A stretch of 64,000 nucleotides of DNA, from the NCBI GenBank assembly GCA_025200525.1, contig CM045763.1, forward strand, positions 90,439,470-90,503,469, in the 5' to 3' direction. The notes below the pieces were generated by a model. The model saw only the letters and a program-made list of their open reading frames with translations, did not search any database and had not been told where the DNA came from. Source of the DNA: Camellia lanceoleosa (taxonomy: Eukaryota; Streptophyta; Magnoliopsida; Ericales; Theaceae). Made by a program: the position numbers and the translations under genes. Positions 1 through 11,384 of the stretch are shown in pieces (position 1 is the stretch's first letter; every line of letters begins with the position of its first letter).

Positions 1-352
1 TTTTTACACACCGTTGTTCGTCTCATGGGGGCCATCACGGGTCCCGTTTTAATAATATGAACCGTTCAATGTGTAGAAATCGTCGAGTACTATATATATG
101 CAAAAAATCACATTGATCAGATATCGATAACTATATGATCAAATCAGTTATGTACAACAAATGGATGGTGTTATAATTAATGATTGAAAGATAAATAAAT
201 CTGATCAGATAGCTATCGATATCCGATTAACGTGATTTTTTATAAGTATATAGTGTTCGACGAGTTACACACATTGACGGTTCAGATTATTAAAATGGGA
301 CCCGTGATGACCCCCACGGGTCAAACAAAACCGTCCAGTGCTTTGTACAAAA
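1..352. mobile_element. Long-palindrome foldback MITE
   Basis: The left half (about 1-135) and right half (about 205-352) are imperfect reverse complements over most of their length. Paired blocks include CATCACGGGTCCCG (left) with its complement near 298-312, and the GATCAGATATCGATA region near 115 with its counterpart near 205-225. There is no coding capacity. Long terminal inverted repeats with a short unique centre are typical of Mutator-like or foldback MITEs. The left end is at or beyond the window edge, so no target duplication can be checked. Confidence 0.75.
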
Positions 353-1105
353 ATTAGCCAATAATTTCCAACTCAAATTCACTCAGCCGGTTGTACAGCC
401 GGTTGTACGGCTGGGGCCCACTCCTCTCTAATCATCTCTTACACACTTTTTTTATACAATTTTTTAATACACATTTTTTCATAAAAAGTCAAAAAGTTAA
501 CCCAAATCTCCATTTTTTTTTTTTTTTTTGTCTTTTTTAGTCCAAAAAGATAAAAAATGTACTTTTTTAGGACACCCCAAACCAGCCCTAAATTATAAAA
601 TAGTAAAATAAATACTCATTTTGATATTAAAAATAATAGTTAAATTAGAAGAAAAATTACTAACATAAAATTAAAAGTAATTCAAACTATTTAATTTTCT
701 TTTATATTCATTTGGAAAATAAAAATATGTAGAAATAGAAATTATCTAAAATTTATTAAAAAAATTAAATATAAATATGTTGTAGTTAGATTATTATATA
801 ATGATTTTATATGATATATATATATATATATTAAATTATAAGATTATAAAATAAACACTCTTAGTTAAATTAAAATATCAACTATATAAAATAAATTCAA
901 CAACGGCTAATTAAGAAAAAATCACATAATAACATCTAAATCCAAAAATAAAAAATAATGAAAACATCTAAACGATAGATATATTTCAATGTGTGAAGTG
1001 ATTAATCATCTATAATATGATGTCAAAACATAAAAGAATTTACTCTTCAATAATTGAAAAAGTAATTTAAGTAGAAAATCTAAACTTTAGAGGTTCCTCG
1101 AGAGT
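353..1105. other. AT-rich intergenic DNA with MITE-end remnant
   Basis: No gene is seen. The stretch at about 470-597 resembles the 3' end of the MITE family found complete at 22698-22880 (AAAAAGTCAAAAAGTT near the start, CCAAACCAGCCCTAA at the end). Positions 396-420 hold a short GCCGGTTGTAC duplication. A TA microsatellite lies near 812-830. Confidence 0.45.
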
Positions 1106-1106
1106 A

Positions 1107-1790
1107 TATATGGAAAAGAAATATTTGTCAAATAAAGTCCATATAAAATAAATAAAATTAGTATAATTTAAATTAGGTTTTGGTTTATGTAAAACTCTAT
1201 ATGTAATTAAGAAAATATATACTGACGTGACTCTCTTAGAAAAAAGTAAGCCCTTGTAATGTGTCACCTTAGCATAGGAAAAACACTACTTTTAATAATA
1301 TATATATATGATATAAGAAATGAAGTATAATTTCATATATAAAATTACTATAAAATTTAAACTACAAATCCATAATATAGAATTGGTATTGGGGTATATA
1401 ATAATGTATTAGAAAATAAGTATAAGAAAAAGAGAAAAAAAAAAAAAAAAAAAAAAAGCAATTTAGCATTAAAAATAAAAATAAAAATTGTTGTACCCTG
1501 AAAGAATTAAGAAGAAAAACGTGATACGAAATTGGTATTGGATTGTGGATTATCTCAATTTACCATGAAAAATATATAAAAAAGAAATATTTGTCAAATA
1601 TAGTCCATATAAAATAGTTAAATTAGGTTTAGGTTTGTATAGAACTCTACATGTAATTAACAAAATACATACTGACGTGGCTCTTTTAAAAAAAAAAAAA
1701 GTAAGCCCTTATAAGGTTTGTAGATTATCTCGATTTACCATGAAAAATATATGGAAAAGAAATATTTGTCAAATAGAATCCATATTGTAA
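1107..1790. repeat. Three direct copies of an AT-rich segment
   Basis: A segment starting AAGAAATATTTGTCAAATA appears near 1117, 1583 and 1757. The first two copies continue in parallel for about 140 bp, through ACTCTA.ATGTAATTAA and ACTGACGTG to GTAAGCCCTT. The third is cut short at about 1790, where an LTR-like block begins. No open frame of note was found; this is probably duplicated MITE-like sequence. Confidence 0.6.
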
Positions 1791-1810
1791 TAATTCATTC
1801 TGGCAGACCG

Positions 1811-2003
1811 CTCAAGCGGTCATTAGGTCGCTCGAGTGTAGATGCATTGCTCTCAGTAATTTGCTAGTTTGCAAGCAGGATCGCTCGAGTGATAAAGTGG
1901 TTGCTCGAGCATAGAAATTAGGCTCCCAGTATTTTCACTATAACTTTGCAAAACTTATAGAACCTTGCTTTTACCACTCGAGCAATGAAAAGTTCACTTA
2001 AGC
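1811..2003. repeat. Three CTCGAG-type word pairs at 20-bp spacing
   Basis: CTCAAG starts at 1811 and CTCGAG at 1831; CTCGAG at 1885 and 1905; CTCGAG at 1978 and CTTAAG at 1998. Every pair is exactly 20 bp start to start. The first two pairs are followed by TCTCAGTAATTT (from 1851) and TCCCAGTATTTTC (from 1924), 20 and 19 bp after the second word. The changed words differ from CTCGAG only at the CpG. Confidence 0.85.
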
Positions 2004-2124
2004 GGTATGTTCGGGATAGCTCACTTAAAAGTCGATTAAACCCATTTCTCTTTTACTTTTTCCACCCTCTTCTCTCTTTTTTTCTCTCTCACCCATTTTC
2101 AAAACCCTAGCCCTAAAACACTTG

Positions 2125-2258
2125 GGCCTTGTTTGGTTTATGTTTGTAGAGTAGTTTTTGAGATAAAAAATACGAAAACTTATTTGATTTGCCTTTTTTC
2201 AGAAATAGTTTTGGAAAATTATTTTGGAGAGAGAGTTTTAAAAAAAGTGATTGATTTG

Positions 2259-2319
<61 letters not shown>

Positions 2320-2456
2320 TAATTTTGGAAAATAGGTAACAAACAAAATTTTGAGATTTTTTTTTAAAAAAATTTGTTTGATTTGATTACTCTTGAAAAT
2401 TTATTTATAGGGAATTTTTCTCAAAAATTTTTCTGAAAAACAAACCAAACAAAGCC
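2125..2456. mobile_element. MITE with GCCTTGTTTGGTTT ends
   Basis: The left end GGCCTTGTTTGGTTT is the near-complement of the right end AAACCAAACAAAGCC, and TTG flanks both sides as a likely 3-bp target duplication. The element is about 332 bp and has no coding capacity. Its interior holds a long GT/GA microsatellite. A three-base duplication points to a PIF/Harbinger-like (Tourist) type, although TTG is not the usual TWA. Confidence 0.65.
2261..2319 (+). repeat. (GT)n(GA)n microsatellite
   Basis: About 19-20 GT units run directly into about ten GA units, inside the MITE at 2125-2456. The minus-strand open frame across it (threonine-histidine run) is an artefact of the repeat. Confidence 0.95.
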
Positions 2457-3790
2457 TTGATTTCTCTAGTTTTTACCTTAAATCCACCCTAAATCCTTCA
2501 AGGAGGTTGAAAGGAACACTTGGATCAAGAGTTTTACTGACCGTTTTGCTATTTCATCAAAGTTGGAGTTGGGTTTTCATTTTTTGTCTTCATTCTTAAG
2601 GTAGGAATACTTTTAACTTATTAAATCTTTGATTTGAGATACATATATAGTATTTTCATTAGATATTAATATATATATATATATATATATATAATGTGTT
2701 GTGTTAATAAATGGGATTATATTGATGAAAAAATGGCTATGCCTCATGATTATGGAAGAGATTAGGTACATCATGGATGATTATTGTTGTTGATAATAAG
2801 AATTGGCCTTTAATTCATGAAAGAGGAAAAACCCTTAATTTTTCCAAAACCCTAATTTTCGAATTTGTTCAATAAAAAGGAGTTTTTGCTCAGTTAGTCT
2901 CCAAAACTTGAAATTTGGTGTATTGACTTAACTTTGATGTTGTAATATGAGATTTCGAAACTTTTTGACACAAAACCTTGAAATGGTGATCGTTATGAAT
3001 TGGAGAATCTATTCATTGTTGATGTGTAAATTATTGGATTGTTGTGAATTGAAATTACCATAGGGAATTTGAGATTTGGAAATTCATGCATCATATACCT
3101 TTATAATTATATTTTGTAACTCTTAAACGTTGATGTATGGAAGGTATTGGAATTGGGTAAATAGCGTATGAGTCCAGGTAGTGAGTCGGGCTTTGGTTTG
3201 AGTTGTGTAATGTATTTTGGTACCTGTGTAGAGAGTCAAGGTGCCCAATTGCCTTGTTTTGTGTATATCGCTGAACGAATGTGGAAAAAACTTTTAGGTA
3301 TCCATGAGCCTGCTCTTTTTGGAGTTAACAAATGTGGAAAGGGAAAGTTTTGGGTACCCATCGCTCTACCGTTTTTAGAGCCGACAAATGTGAGACTATT
3401 TTCTGTATATTAATCTATATATGTATGCAAGGTTTGTGGCTCTTGCTTGGGACGTCATAGCGTATTTACCACTCCACTTTTGTTGATGAAACTTGGAAAT
3501 AGAAATCATGCATGGAACAAATTTTTGATTTTAAAAGGAGAAAACATGGACTGTATTTCAATAAGTGAATAGTATGATTATATGTATTTCGATTAATTAT
3601 ATAACTTGTTAAATGTATTCCTAGTGGGCATTAGCTTACCCCAAAACTAACCACTTTTCAGGAAAAGATGTTGATGCGCCACCTCAATGATTTGTCTAGG
3701 AAAGGGATTTTGGATGGAAGCACGGATGCTCTCCTTTGATGTTTATATGTTAAGCCTCGGGCTATTTTTGTATGAAAATGCAAAATTCAA

Positions 3791-4377
3791 ATTTTGTGCA
3801 TTCAAGGATACTCCTTGAGAAGATGTTTTCCTTTTTGACTCTTTTCTTTTGTATCCCTTCTTGTCTCTTTGAATAGAGCACAAAGAGAAGGATGCAATCA
3901 CTAAAAAAAGAACAGCATATTATATACATACGAAAAAGAATATAACAAATTATCTAAATTTCAATACTCAAAATGACTCATCATGCATAGATTAAAAAAT
4001 AAAATTTGGAATATAACAAATTAAAATATGTAAACACCGAGATATCTAAACTAGTTAATGAGTACAATTTATATGATAAACTAGCATAGCAAAACAATTT
4101 CCCTACATAGAATGAACAAATTAAACTACTATCTTAATTTAAATCATCACAATTTCTAGACCCCAGACAAAGAAAAACTGCTATCTACTCATTAATCTTC
4201 AAAACATATTTTAGATCAAAAAAGTAATAAGAAAAATGATTCCATAGAAGGGGAACAAGATTTAAAAAAAAAAAAGGGGACGAGTTCGGTTACATAATTG
4301 AAAATTCAGATATCATTAGAGGTATTATTTGGGATTAGATATCAAACTAAACAACAAATAAACAAACAAAACAGGAA
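3791..4377. other. Intergenic, nothing recognised
   Basis: AT-rich DNA downstream of the minus-strand kelch gene. It may hold later exons or the 3' UTR of that gene, but I could not recognise any. Confidence 0.4.
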
Positions 4378-5546
4378 TCAAGATGTGCGCTTACAATAGG
4401 GGGATCCATAGGCGGGCAATCTAGGAAGGAAGTAGGTTGATGGAACCCATAAGAATGGCGACAAGACAGATACACCGATTGTTGTAGAAATTGAACTATA
4501 GTGCAAGGAGAAGAAGACTCTCATTGTTAAGCCACACAATGCAAAACACATCATCGACGGATGTGTTAGGGTCATGTTCATTGCATGGGTATCGTCAGAA
4601 GTTTCACTTAGATATTGGCAAATCTTGAAATCTGCAATGGTCACCGATAACTTGTTTCCATGTACAAAATCACAAATATGAAGTTGTGGAAAATCATATT
4701 CAATCCAGTAAATTTGAGTGCCCACGACAATCGGCTTGCTTATAGAATTCATAAAGTGGACATCAAGAGCTATTTTTTCCCAATATTGGTTTGCAACATC
4801 AAACATAAAAAGAACACTTGATGCTCTGGAACAACCAAAATCTTTCCATCAAGAGCAGCTGTTGCAAATAAATTATTATAGCCAAGAGAAGATGGAGCAT
4901 CATGTTTCAAAGGACTCCACTTACCCTTCCCTTTTCTTTTTCTGTTGCCTCCTCCTCCTTCTTCTAAATTGGTGTTTAAAAATTCGCAAGAAATACCGGG
5001 AATGTTCCTTTGGTTGCCACCAAAGACAAAAATTTTCCCATCAACCACCACCACAGTAGCATCTGCTCGGCCACAGATAGTGCGAGGACCTTTATTCCAA
5101 CCCTTCTCTGGATGATTAATTTCAAAATAAATTACAAGGCGAGAATTGTGACCATCTTCATCATGGCAACTCCCTCCGAACCTATATATTCTAGACCCTA
5201 CCATGGCTGAGCAAGTACCATATTCACGGTCGGCTTTACCATTCTCCAACTGAGCAATGAGAGGTAGAGTCGCTAGATTTTCTCCTCTATGCCGCTCATC
5301 GTGATTGACAGCAAGACGAGCTGCTCGAAGTTCAGGAGTCGGAAAGTTTCGAACAAATCTTTTTCCGCTTATCTCCTTTCTCTCTTTCTCATTATTATTA
5401 TTGCTAGATAGATTGAGCACGTACCATTCTTTGATGTTGTAAGAATCGTCAAACTCAGCGGCAGATAAACAGAAATATTTGTCATATATAGCAGGCTGTG
5501 GATTTTCTGTACATCTCACGATGACCGATCCTCCTCTGTTCCTTCT

Positions 5547-6194
5547 TGTTGGGTATACCTCCTTATTGGAGTGTGGGACCCAATTGGTTTTGGAAAAAGA
5601 GTTTAATTTGGTTTAGTATTAATTATAATATATTTTTTTATATTATATTTAATTTGTGGAGACCCAATCAAATTTGGAAACAACTAAGGTTTGATAATAA
5701 ACCCTAGATTCACAATATTGGAGGCATCGTTTTTGTTCAACACACAAAAGTGGACGGCAGCTGCTATACGAGATATACTGCTTCGGTAATAGTGCCAGTG
5801 AATTGACAATTGGGAAGATTGGTCAAGAGTGCTTGATTTGTTCAAGTTTTCATTTCTTTGTGTGGAAGTTGATTTGGTTCGTTATTTTGAATCTTCTTCA
5901 ATTCTGGTTCTGAAAATTTTGGTTCATCTATTTGGTGAGGTCTTTCTTCTTGTTTATTTGTGATTATTTGGAATTTACCTAATGGTGGTTTTGTGAGACC
6001 ATTAGTGTCTCGTTTGTAATCGTTTGGAACTTATTTGGTTGATAGTGGAATCGGATTTCGATCCCGTGGACGTACCTCACATTGAGGGAACCACATAAAA
6101 ATTCTTGTGTTACTTTTGATTTAATTTTTCCACATTAGTTTTTATTCCCATTGATTGATTTACTTGTGGGGAATCACATCGATTTTTCCTAACA
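5547..6194 (+). repeat. 5' LTR of copia-1
   Basis: It starts TGTTGGGTATACC and ends CCTAACA, and matches 10225-10873 along its whole length. It is 648 bp, with a TATAATATAT-type AT-rich block near its start. It is followed two bases later by the primer-binding site. Confidence 0.95.
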
Positions 6195-6196
6195 AC

Positions 6197-6208
6197 TGGT
6201 ATCAGAGC
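6197..6208 (+). other. Primer-binding site of copia-1
   Basis: TGGTATCAGAGC is complementary to the 3' end of plant initiator tRNA-Met, the usual primer for copia elements. Confidence 0.9.
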
Positions 6209-6245
6209 TTACGGTTTATTGGAGTTTATTTATTTGTGTAAATCA

Positions 6246-9200
6246 ATGGAGGGGAATGTGGGTCGTATGTCTAGCTTCAATGGAAGCAATTGGGTAACTT
6301 GAAAAACTAAAATGGAGGACCTATTATTTTGTAAAGATTTGTATGGACCCATTGAGGGTGATAGTGGTAAACCCGAAGGTATGAAAGATGATGAATGGAA
6401 TAAGCTTAATCGAAAAGCCGTTGGTGTTATCCGTCAATGGATTGATGACAGTGTATTTCATCATGTTGCTACTGAAACTTCAGCACATGATTTATGAAAA
6501 AAATTAGAAGGCCTTTATGATAGAAAATCAACCACGAATAAAGCCTTTCTGTTTCGTAAGTTGGTTAATTTAAAATATAAAGAGGGCAGCCCTATTCTGG
6601 AACATCTGAATGAAATAAAGAGTATTGTTAACCAACTTGCTTCTATGAAAATTATTTTTGATGATGAGTTACGGGCTTTGATGCTACTTAGTTCTTTGCC
6701 CAAAAGTTAGGAGATTTTGGTTGTGACGGTTAGTAATTCGGCGCCCGATGGAGTTGTCATAATGGGTCAAGTCACTAGTAGCCTGTTGAATGAAGAAACC
6801 AGAAGAAAATCAGCGGGTTCCTCTCATTCGGAAGCATTTGTTGTGAGAGGCCGAAGCAAAACAAGGGGGAGGAGTAAGACTCTTCATGGTCGTGATCAAA
6901 GCCGTGACAAATCAAAAGATGGTTCTTTTTCAAAGAAAGACGTTGAGTGCTACTATTGCCATGAGAAAGGGCACATGAAGCGGGATGCCGAAAGCTCAAG
7001 AACAAGGAGAAAAGGCGTGACAAAAGTGTGGATAAGAAGCAAGAAGACACAACGGCAGTTATTACCGATGATCTCATGGTCGTTTGTGAAGATGATTGTA
7101 TCAATTTTGTGGGCCAAGAGAGCAGTTGGTGCTTCTTTTCATGTGACTTCTCGAGTTGATTTCTTCACTACCTACAAAGGAGATTATGGTTACATTTGCT
7201 CAATGGGTAATGAAGGTTTGTCCAAGATTATTGGTATGGGTGATGTTTGCTTGGAAACAAATTTGGGCTGCAAGTTGTTGCTTAAAGATGTGAGGCATAT
7301 TCCCGACATTCGCCTCAATTTGATCTCTACTGGGAAGCTAGATGATGAAGGCTTCAACAACAAATTTGGTGATGGAATATGAAAGCTCACAAAGGGTTCT
7401 TTGGTGGTGGCTAAGTGCAAGAAGACTCATACACTTTATTCGATGCAAGGAAAAATTTGTAAAGGTGTTGTCAATGCACTTGAAGATGATACTTCTACTG
7501 AATTGTGGCATAGGCGACTTGGATACATGAGTGGAAAGGAGCTACAAGTTTTGTTCAAGAAAGAGTTTCTACCCGGTTTGAAAGGTAGACATCTTAAAAC
7601 TTGTGTTCATTGTTTGGCGGGTAAACAACATAGAGTTTCTTTTCATAAAAATGTTGCTCTAGAAAAGAAAATGTGTTGGAGTTAATTTATTCAGATGTTT
7701 GTGGTCCTTTAAAAGTTAGAACATATGGTGGTGCACTTTATTTTGTTACTTTCATTGATGATTATTCAAGGAAAGTTTGGGCTTTTCTACTAAAAACTAA
7801 AGATCAAGTTCTAGAAGTATTTAAGCATTTTCAGGCCATGGTTGAAAGAGAAACAGGGCAGAAATTGAAGTGCATCCGATCAAACAATGGTGGTGAATAC
7901 ACTGGGCCATTTGATGAGTATTGTCGCAGCCAAGGTATTCGGCACCAAAAGACAGTTAAGAAGACTCCTCAACAAAATGGCGTTGCCAAGAGGATGAACT
8001 GCACCATTGTAGAAAGAACAAGGTGTTTGCAGTCACAAGCTAAATTGCCAAGATCCTTTTGGGGTGCGGTAATGAGTATAGCGGTTGACGTGATCAATTT
8101 GTCTCCTTGCTATTCTTTGAATGGTGATGTTCTTGAAAGAGTTGGGACTGGCAAAGATGTGTCTTATAAGCACTTGAGAGTGTTTGGTTGCCGAGCTTTT
8201 GTTCACATTCCAAAGGATGAGAGGTCCAAGCTTGATAGTAAGTCAAGACAATGTATTTTTCTTGGCTATAGGCGTGGTGAATTCAGGTATAGATTATGGG
8301 ATCCAGTCGACAAGAAAGTCATTCGAAGCCGTGATGTTGTGTTTCTTGAAGACCAAACAATTGAAGACTTTGGCAAAGGTGATCAACCGGAGCCAAAAAC
8401 TAGTGATCTCATTGACATAGATCCATCTCCTTCATCTTCAGTTGATGATGAAAATGGGGGAGATGTGCAGCCACCTATTGAAAATGTAGAGGATGATGCT
8501 AATCCTAATGAAGTTGAACTAGAAATTGAGGAAGAGCATCCAACTCAAGAACCGCCACCACAACTTGAGTTGAGGAAATCTACAAGGGACCGACAACCTT
8601 CAAGAAAGTATCCTCCCAATGAATTTGTGTTGATTTCCGATCAAGGGGAGCCGGAGAGCTACCAAGAAGCAATTAAGCATGCAAAGAAAGATGATTGAAA
8701 AAAGGCCATGGAAGAGGAGATGAATTCCTTGATTGAAAACCAGACTTATGATTTAGTGAAGTTGCCTAAAGGGAGGAAAATTCTGAAAAATAAGTGGGTT
8801 TTCAAATTGAAGAATGATAGGAAGAATCTGAAGTACAAAGCACGTCTTGTTGTGAAAGGCTTGGGGCAAAAGAAAGGTATTGACTTTGACGAGATTTTCT
8901 CACCGGTTGTAAAAATGTCTTCTATTCGGGTTGTACTTGGCATGGCTGCAAGTATGAACCTTGAAGTTGAGCAACTTGATGTGAAGACCACATTTCTTCA
9001 TGGTGATCTTGAAGAAGAAATTTACATGGATCAACCGGAAGGTTTTGTAGAGAAAGGGAAAGAGAAATTTGTTTGCAAATTGAAGAAAAGTTTGTATGGC
9101 CTCAAGCAAGCCCTGCGACAATGGTACAAAAAATTTGACTCTTTCATGATGAATAATGGTTTTTCTAAAACCACTTCGGACCATTGTGTGTTTGTGAAAA

Positions 9201-10207
9201 ATTTTCCGGATGGCAAATTTATTATTCTTTTGTTTTATGTTTATGACATGTTAATTGTGGGTCAAGATTCTACCATGATAAACAGGTTGAAGTTAGAGTT
9301 GAGTAAATCTTTTGCTATGAAAGATTTGGGGCCGACAAAACAAATACTTGGTATGAAAATTGTTCGTGATCGCAAAGAGGGACTGATTTGGTTGTCTCAA
9401 GAAAGCTACATTAAGAAAGTTCTTCAGAGGTTCAACATGAATAAAGCAAAGACGGTTGGTTGTCCACTTGCGGGTCACTTCAAACTTAGTTCGAATCAAT
9501 GTCCTACAAGTGAGAAAGACAAAGAAGAGATGTTGAAAGTTCCTTATGCTTCAGCAGTTGGTTCTTTGATGTACGCCATGGTTTGTACAAGGCCGAATAT
9601 TACTCACGCCGTTGGTGTGGTGAGTCGGTTTCTCTCTAATCCGGGTAAAGAACATTGGGCAGCGGTAAAATGGATTCTCAGGTATCTTCGAGGGACTTCG
9701 AAGGTGTGTTTGTGTTTTGGAGATGGTAAGCCGATGCTTGATGGGTTCACGGATTCTGACATGGCCGGTGATGTTGATTCTAAGAAATCTACTTCGGGGT
9801 ATTTGATGACTTTTGCAGGGGAAGCTGTGGCATGGCAATCTAAATTACAAAAATATGTTGCTCTCTCAACTACCGAAGCTGAATTTATTGCTATTACAAA
9901 AGCTTGCAAAGAAGAGTTATGGTTGAAGAAATTTTTACAAGAGTTGGGTTTGAAACAAGAAAAGTATGTGTTTTATTGTGATAGTTAAAGTGCTATTCAC
10001 TTGAGTAAAAATTCTATTTTTCATTCGAAATCGAAATACATTGATGTGAGATACCATTAGATTCGTGATGTGTTAAATTCGAAGTTATTACAACTCGAAA
10101 AGGTTCACACAGATGATAATATTTTAGATATGTTGACAAAGACTTTGTCGAGGGACAAACATTTGAAGTGTCGAACTTTGGTGGGTATGGTTGATGTCTC
10201 CACCTAA
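6246..10207 (+). pseudogene. gag-pol polyprotein of copia-1, multiply broken
   Basis: Order seen: copia-type gag (6246 to about 7000) with a CCHC zinc knuckle at 6948-6990 that a frameshift cuts at its last cysteine; a protease region near 7125 where the catalytic D-S/T-G stretch is missing; an integrase zinc-binding region (7505-7620) and core (7690-8060); a reverse transcriptase (about 8740-9400); RNase H to the TAA at 10205. In-frame stops lie near 6300, 6496, 6708, 7381, 8697 and 9986. The integrase core has Asn at 7883-7885 where the family has Asp, and Lys at 7988-7990 where it has Glu. The RT box reads YVYD (9236-9247) instead of YVDD. The element cannot move itself. The rest of the protein is well preserved, including the linker after integrase and the RNase H tail. 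Confidence 0.92.
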
Positions 10208-10210
10208 GTC

Positions 10211-10224
10211 GGTAGGGAGAGAAT
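10211..10224 (+). other. Polypurine tract of copia-1
   Basis: GGTAGGGAGAGAAT lies directly before the TG of the 3' LTR, where plus-strand synthesis would be primed. Confidence 0.8.
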
Positions 10225-10873
10225 TGTTGGGTATACCTCCTTATTGGAGTGTGGGACCCAATTGGTTTTGGAAAAAGAGTTTAATTTGGTTTAGTATTAA
10301 TTATAATATATTTTTTATATATTATATTTAATTTGTGGAGACCCAATCAAATTTAGAAACAACTAAGGTTTGATAATAAACCCTAGATTCACAATATTGG
10401 AGTCATCGTTTTTGTTCAACACACAAAAGTGGACGGCGGCTGCTATACGAGATATACTGCTTCGGTAATAGTGCCAGTGAATTGACAATTGGGAAGATTG
10501 GTCAAGAGTGCTTGATTTGTTCAAGTTTTCGTTTCTTTGTGTGGAAATTGACTTGGTTCGTTATTTTAGATCTTCTTCAATTCTGGTTCTGAAGATTTTG
10601 GTTCATCTATTTGGTGAGGTCTTTCCTCTTGTTTATTTGTGATTATTTGGAATTCACCTAAGGGTGGTTTTGTGAGACCATTAGTGTCTCGTTTGTAATC
10701 GTTTGAAACTTATTTGGTTGATAGTAGAATCGGATTTCGATCCCGTGGATATACCTCACATTAAGAGAACCACGTAAAAATTCTTGTGTTACTTTTGATT
10801 TAATTTTTTCGCATTAATTTTTATTTCCATTGATTGATTTACTTGTGGAGAATCACATCGATTTTTCCTAACA
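10225..10873 (+). repeat. 3' LTR of copia-1
   Basis: This 649-bp near-copy of the 5' LTR runs from TGTTGGG to CTAACA and is followed by the CTTCT target duplication. Confidence 0.95.
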
Positions 10874-10920
10874 CTTCTCTCCATATCTATCGACCGCCGC
10901 GACGATGATGATGATGCCAT

Positions 10921-11081
10921 CTAAGAAACAAATTAATTAAAGTTGAAAACATCATTAACGCAGAGCAGAATTAAGGCTAAAAGACTTGATTTTTATGAAA
11001 GATTAAACTTTTACACAAACCACAACTTTAAAAATAAAAAAATAAAAACAGTACAAAGAAAACAGGATGTATAATACATAC
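10921..11081 (-). other. 5'-UTR intron of the kelch gene
   Basis: On the minus strand CTACTCAG is followed by GTATGTATT (donor at 11081), and TTGTTTCTTAG ends at 10921 directly before the ATG. The 161-nt interval is T-rich and fits a plant intron. It is inferred from splice consensus only. Confidence 0.6.
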
Positions 11082-11282
11082 CTGAGTAGATTGGGCTGAC
11101 GGAGTCGAAATCGTTAAAGGAAGAAACGATTAAAAGAAAGGGAAGTTGTCACGGCTGTCGGACCTTCTCAGAGATGAGAATCTATGGCCACTGGTGGGAG
11201 ATTTTGCAGCGGTGAGGGCTTTGGGGAAGCAAATCGCTATGGTTGAGGTAGGGAAAACAGATCACAGTGGTGGATATAAGGA

Positions 11283-11323
<41 letters not shown>

Positions 11324-11365
11324 GCACCAAGAGGTCTTAGGTTTGGGTTGGGGTTTCTTTCCAAA
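11082..11365 (-). promoter_or_regulatory. 5' leader exon of the kelch gene with CT repeat
   Basis: Upstream of the inferred donor lies a pyrimidine-rich leader with a (CT)n run on the minus strand (GA repeat at about 11286-11320), common in plant 5' UTRs. The transcription start probably lies near 11340-11370. The short open frames on both strands here are products of the microsatellite. Confidence 0.5.
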
Positions 11366-11384
11366 AAAGAAAAAAAAAGGAAAA

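Larger units (their letters stand above)
1787..3790 (+). mobile_element. Degenerate LTR-like block
   Basis: This resembles a large plant LTR rather than a gene. A TG-start is possible at about 1787. It contains three CTCGAG-type word pairs, CT-rich leader-like sequence, AGGTAGGAATAC and long non-coding text, and it holds a MITE at 2125-2456. Neither end nor a target duplication could be fixed, and no primer-binding site was found, so a solo LTR or fragment is inferred. The open frame at 3168-3413 has no recognisable domain. Confidence 0.35.
5547..10873 (+). mobile_element. Ty1/copia LTR retrotransposon, complete but inactivated (copia-1)
   Basis: Two LTRs (5547-6194 and 10225-10873) bound an internal region with tRNA-Met primer-binding site, gag-pol order PR-IN-RT-RNase H (copia order), and a polypurine tract. 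A perfect 5-bp duplication CTTCT flanks it (5542-5546 and 10874-10878). The LTRs differ at roughly 25 of 648 positions by eye (about 4 percent), mostly transitions, so the insertion is not very recent. It interrupts the kelch gene in the opposite orientation. Confidence 0.95.
4395..10920 (-). pseudogene. Kelch-repeat protein gene, split by a copia element
   Basis: The gene reads leftward. The ATG is at 10918-10920, directly after a splice acceptor (TTTCTTAG), and opens with Met-Ala then a serine run. After 16 codons the frame is cut by the retrotransposon at 5547-10873. Dropping the element and one copy of the CTTCT duplication restores the same frame into 5546-4820, so the insertion is in a coding exon. 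That part has kelch-type strands RIYRFGGS, KIFVFGGN and KILVV; kelch repeats form beta-propellers that bind partner proteins. Near 4810-4850 the conserved reading passes to another frame (FDVANQYWEKI), so there is also a one-base-type frameshift. A GTAAGC near 4396 could be the donor of exon 1. No F-box was seen. Exact function is unknown; as it stands the gene should make no full protein. Confidence 0.75.

Noticed and set aside
2113..2346. Minus-strand protein with a threonine-histidine run
   Set aside because: Produced by the GT/GA microsatellite inside a MITE.
3168..3413. Possible small protein MSPGSESGFG
   Set aside because: Lies in an LTR-like block, with no domain and no sign of splice or promoter context.
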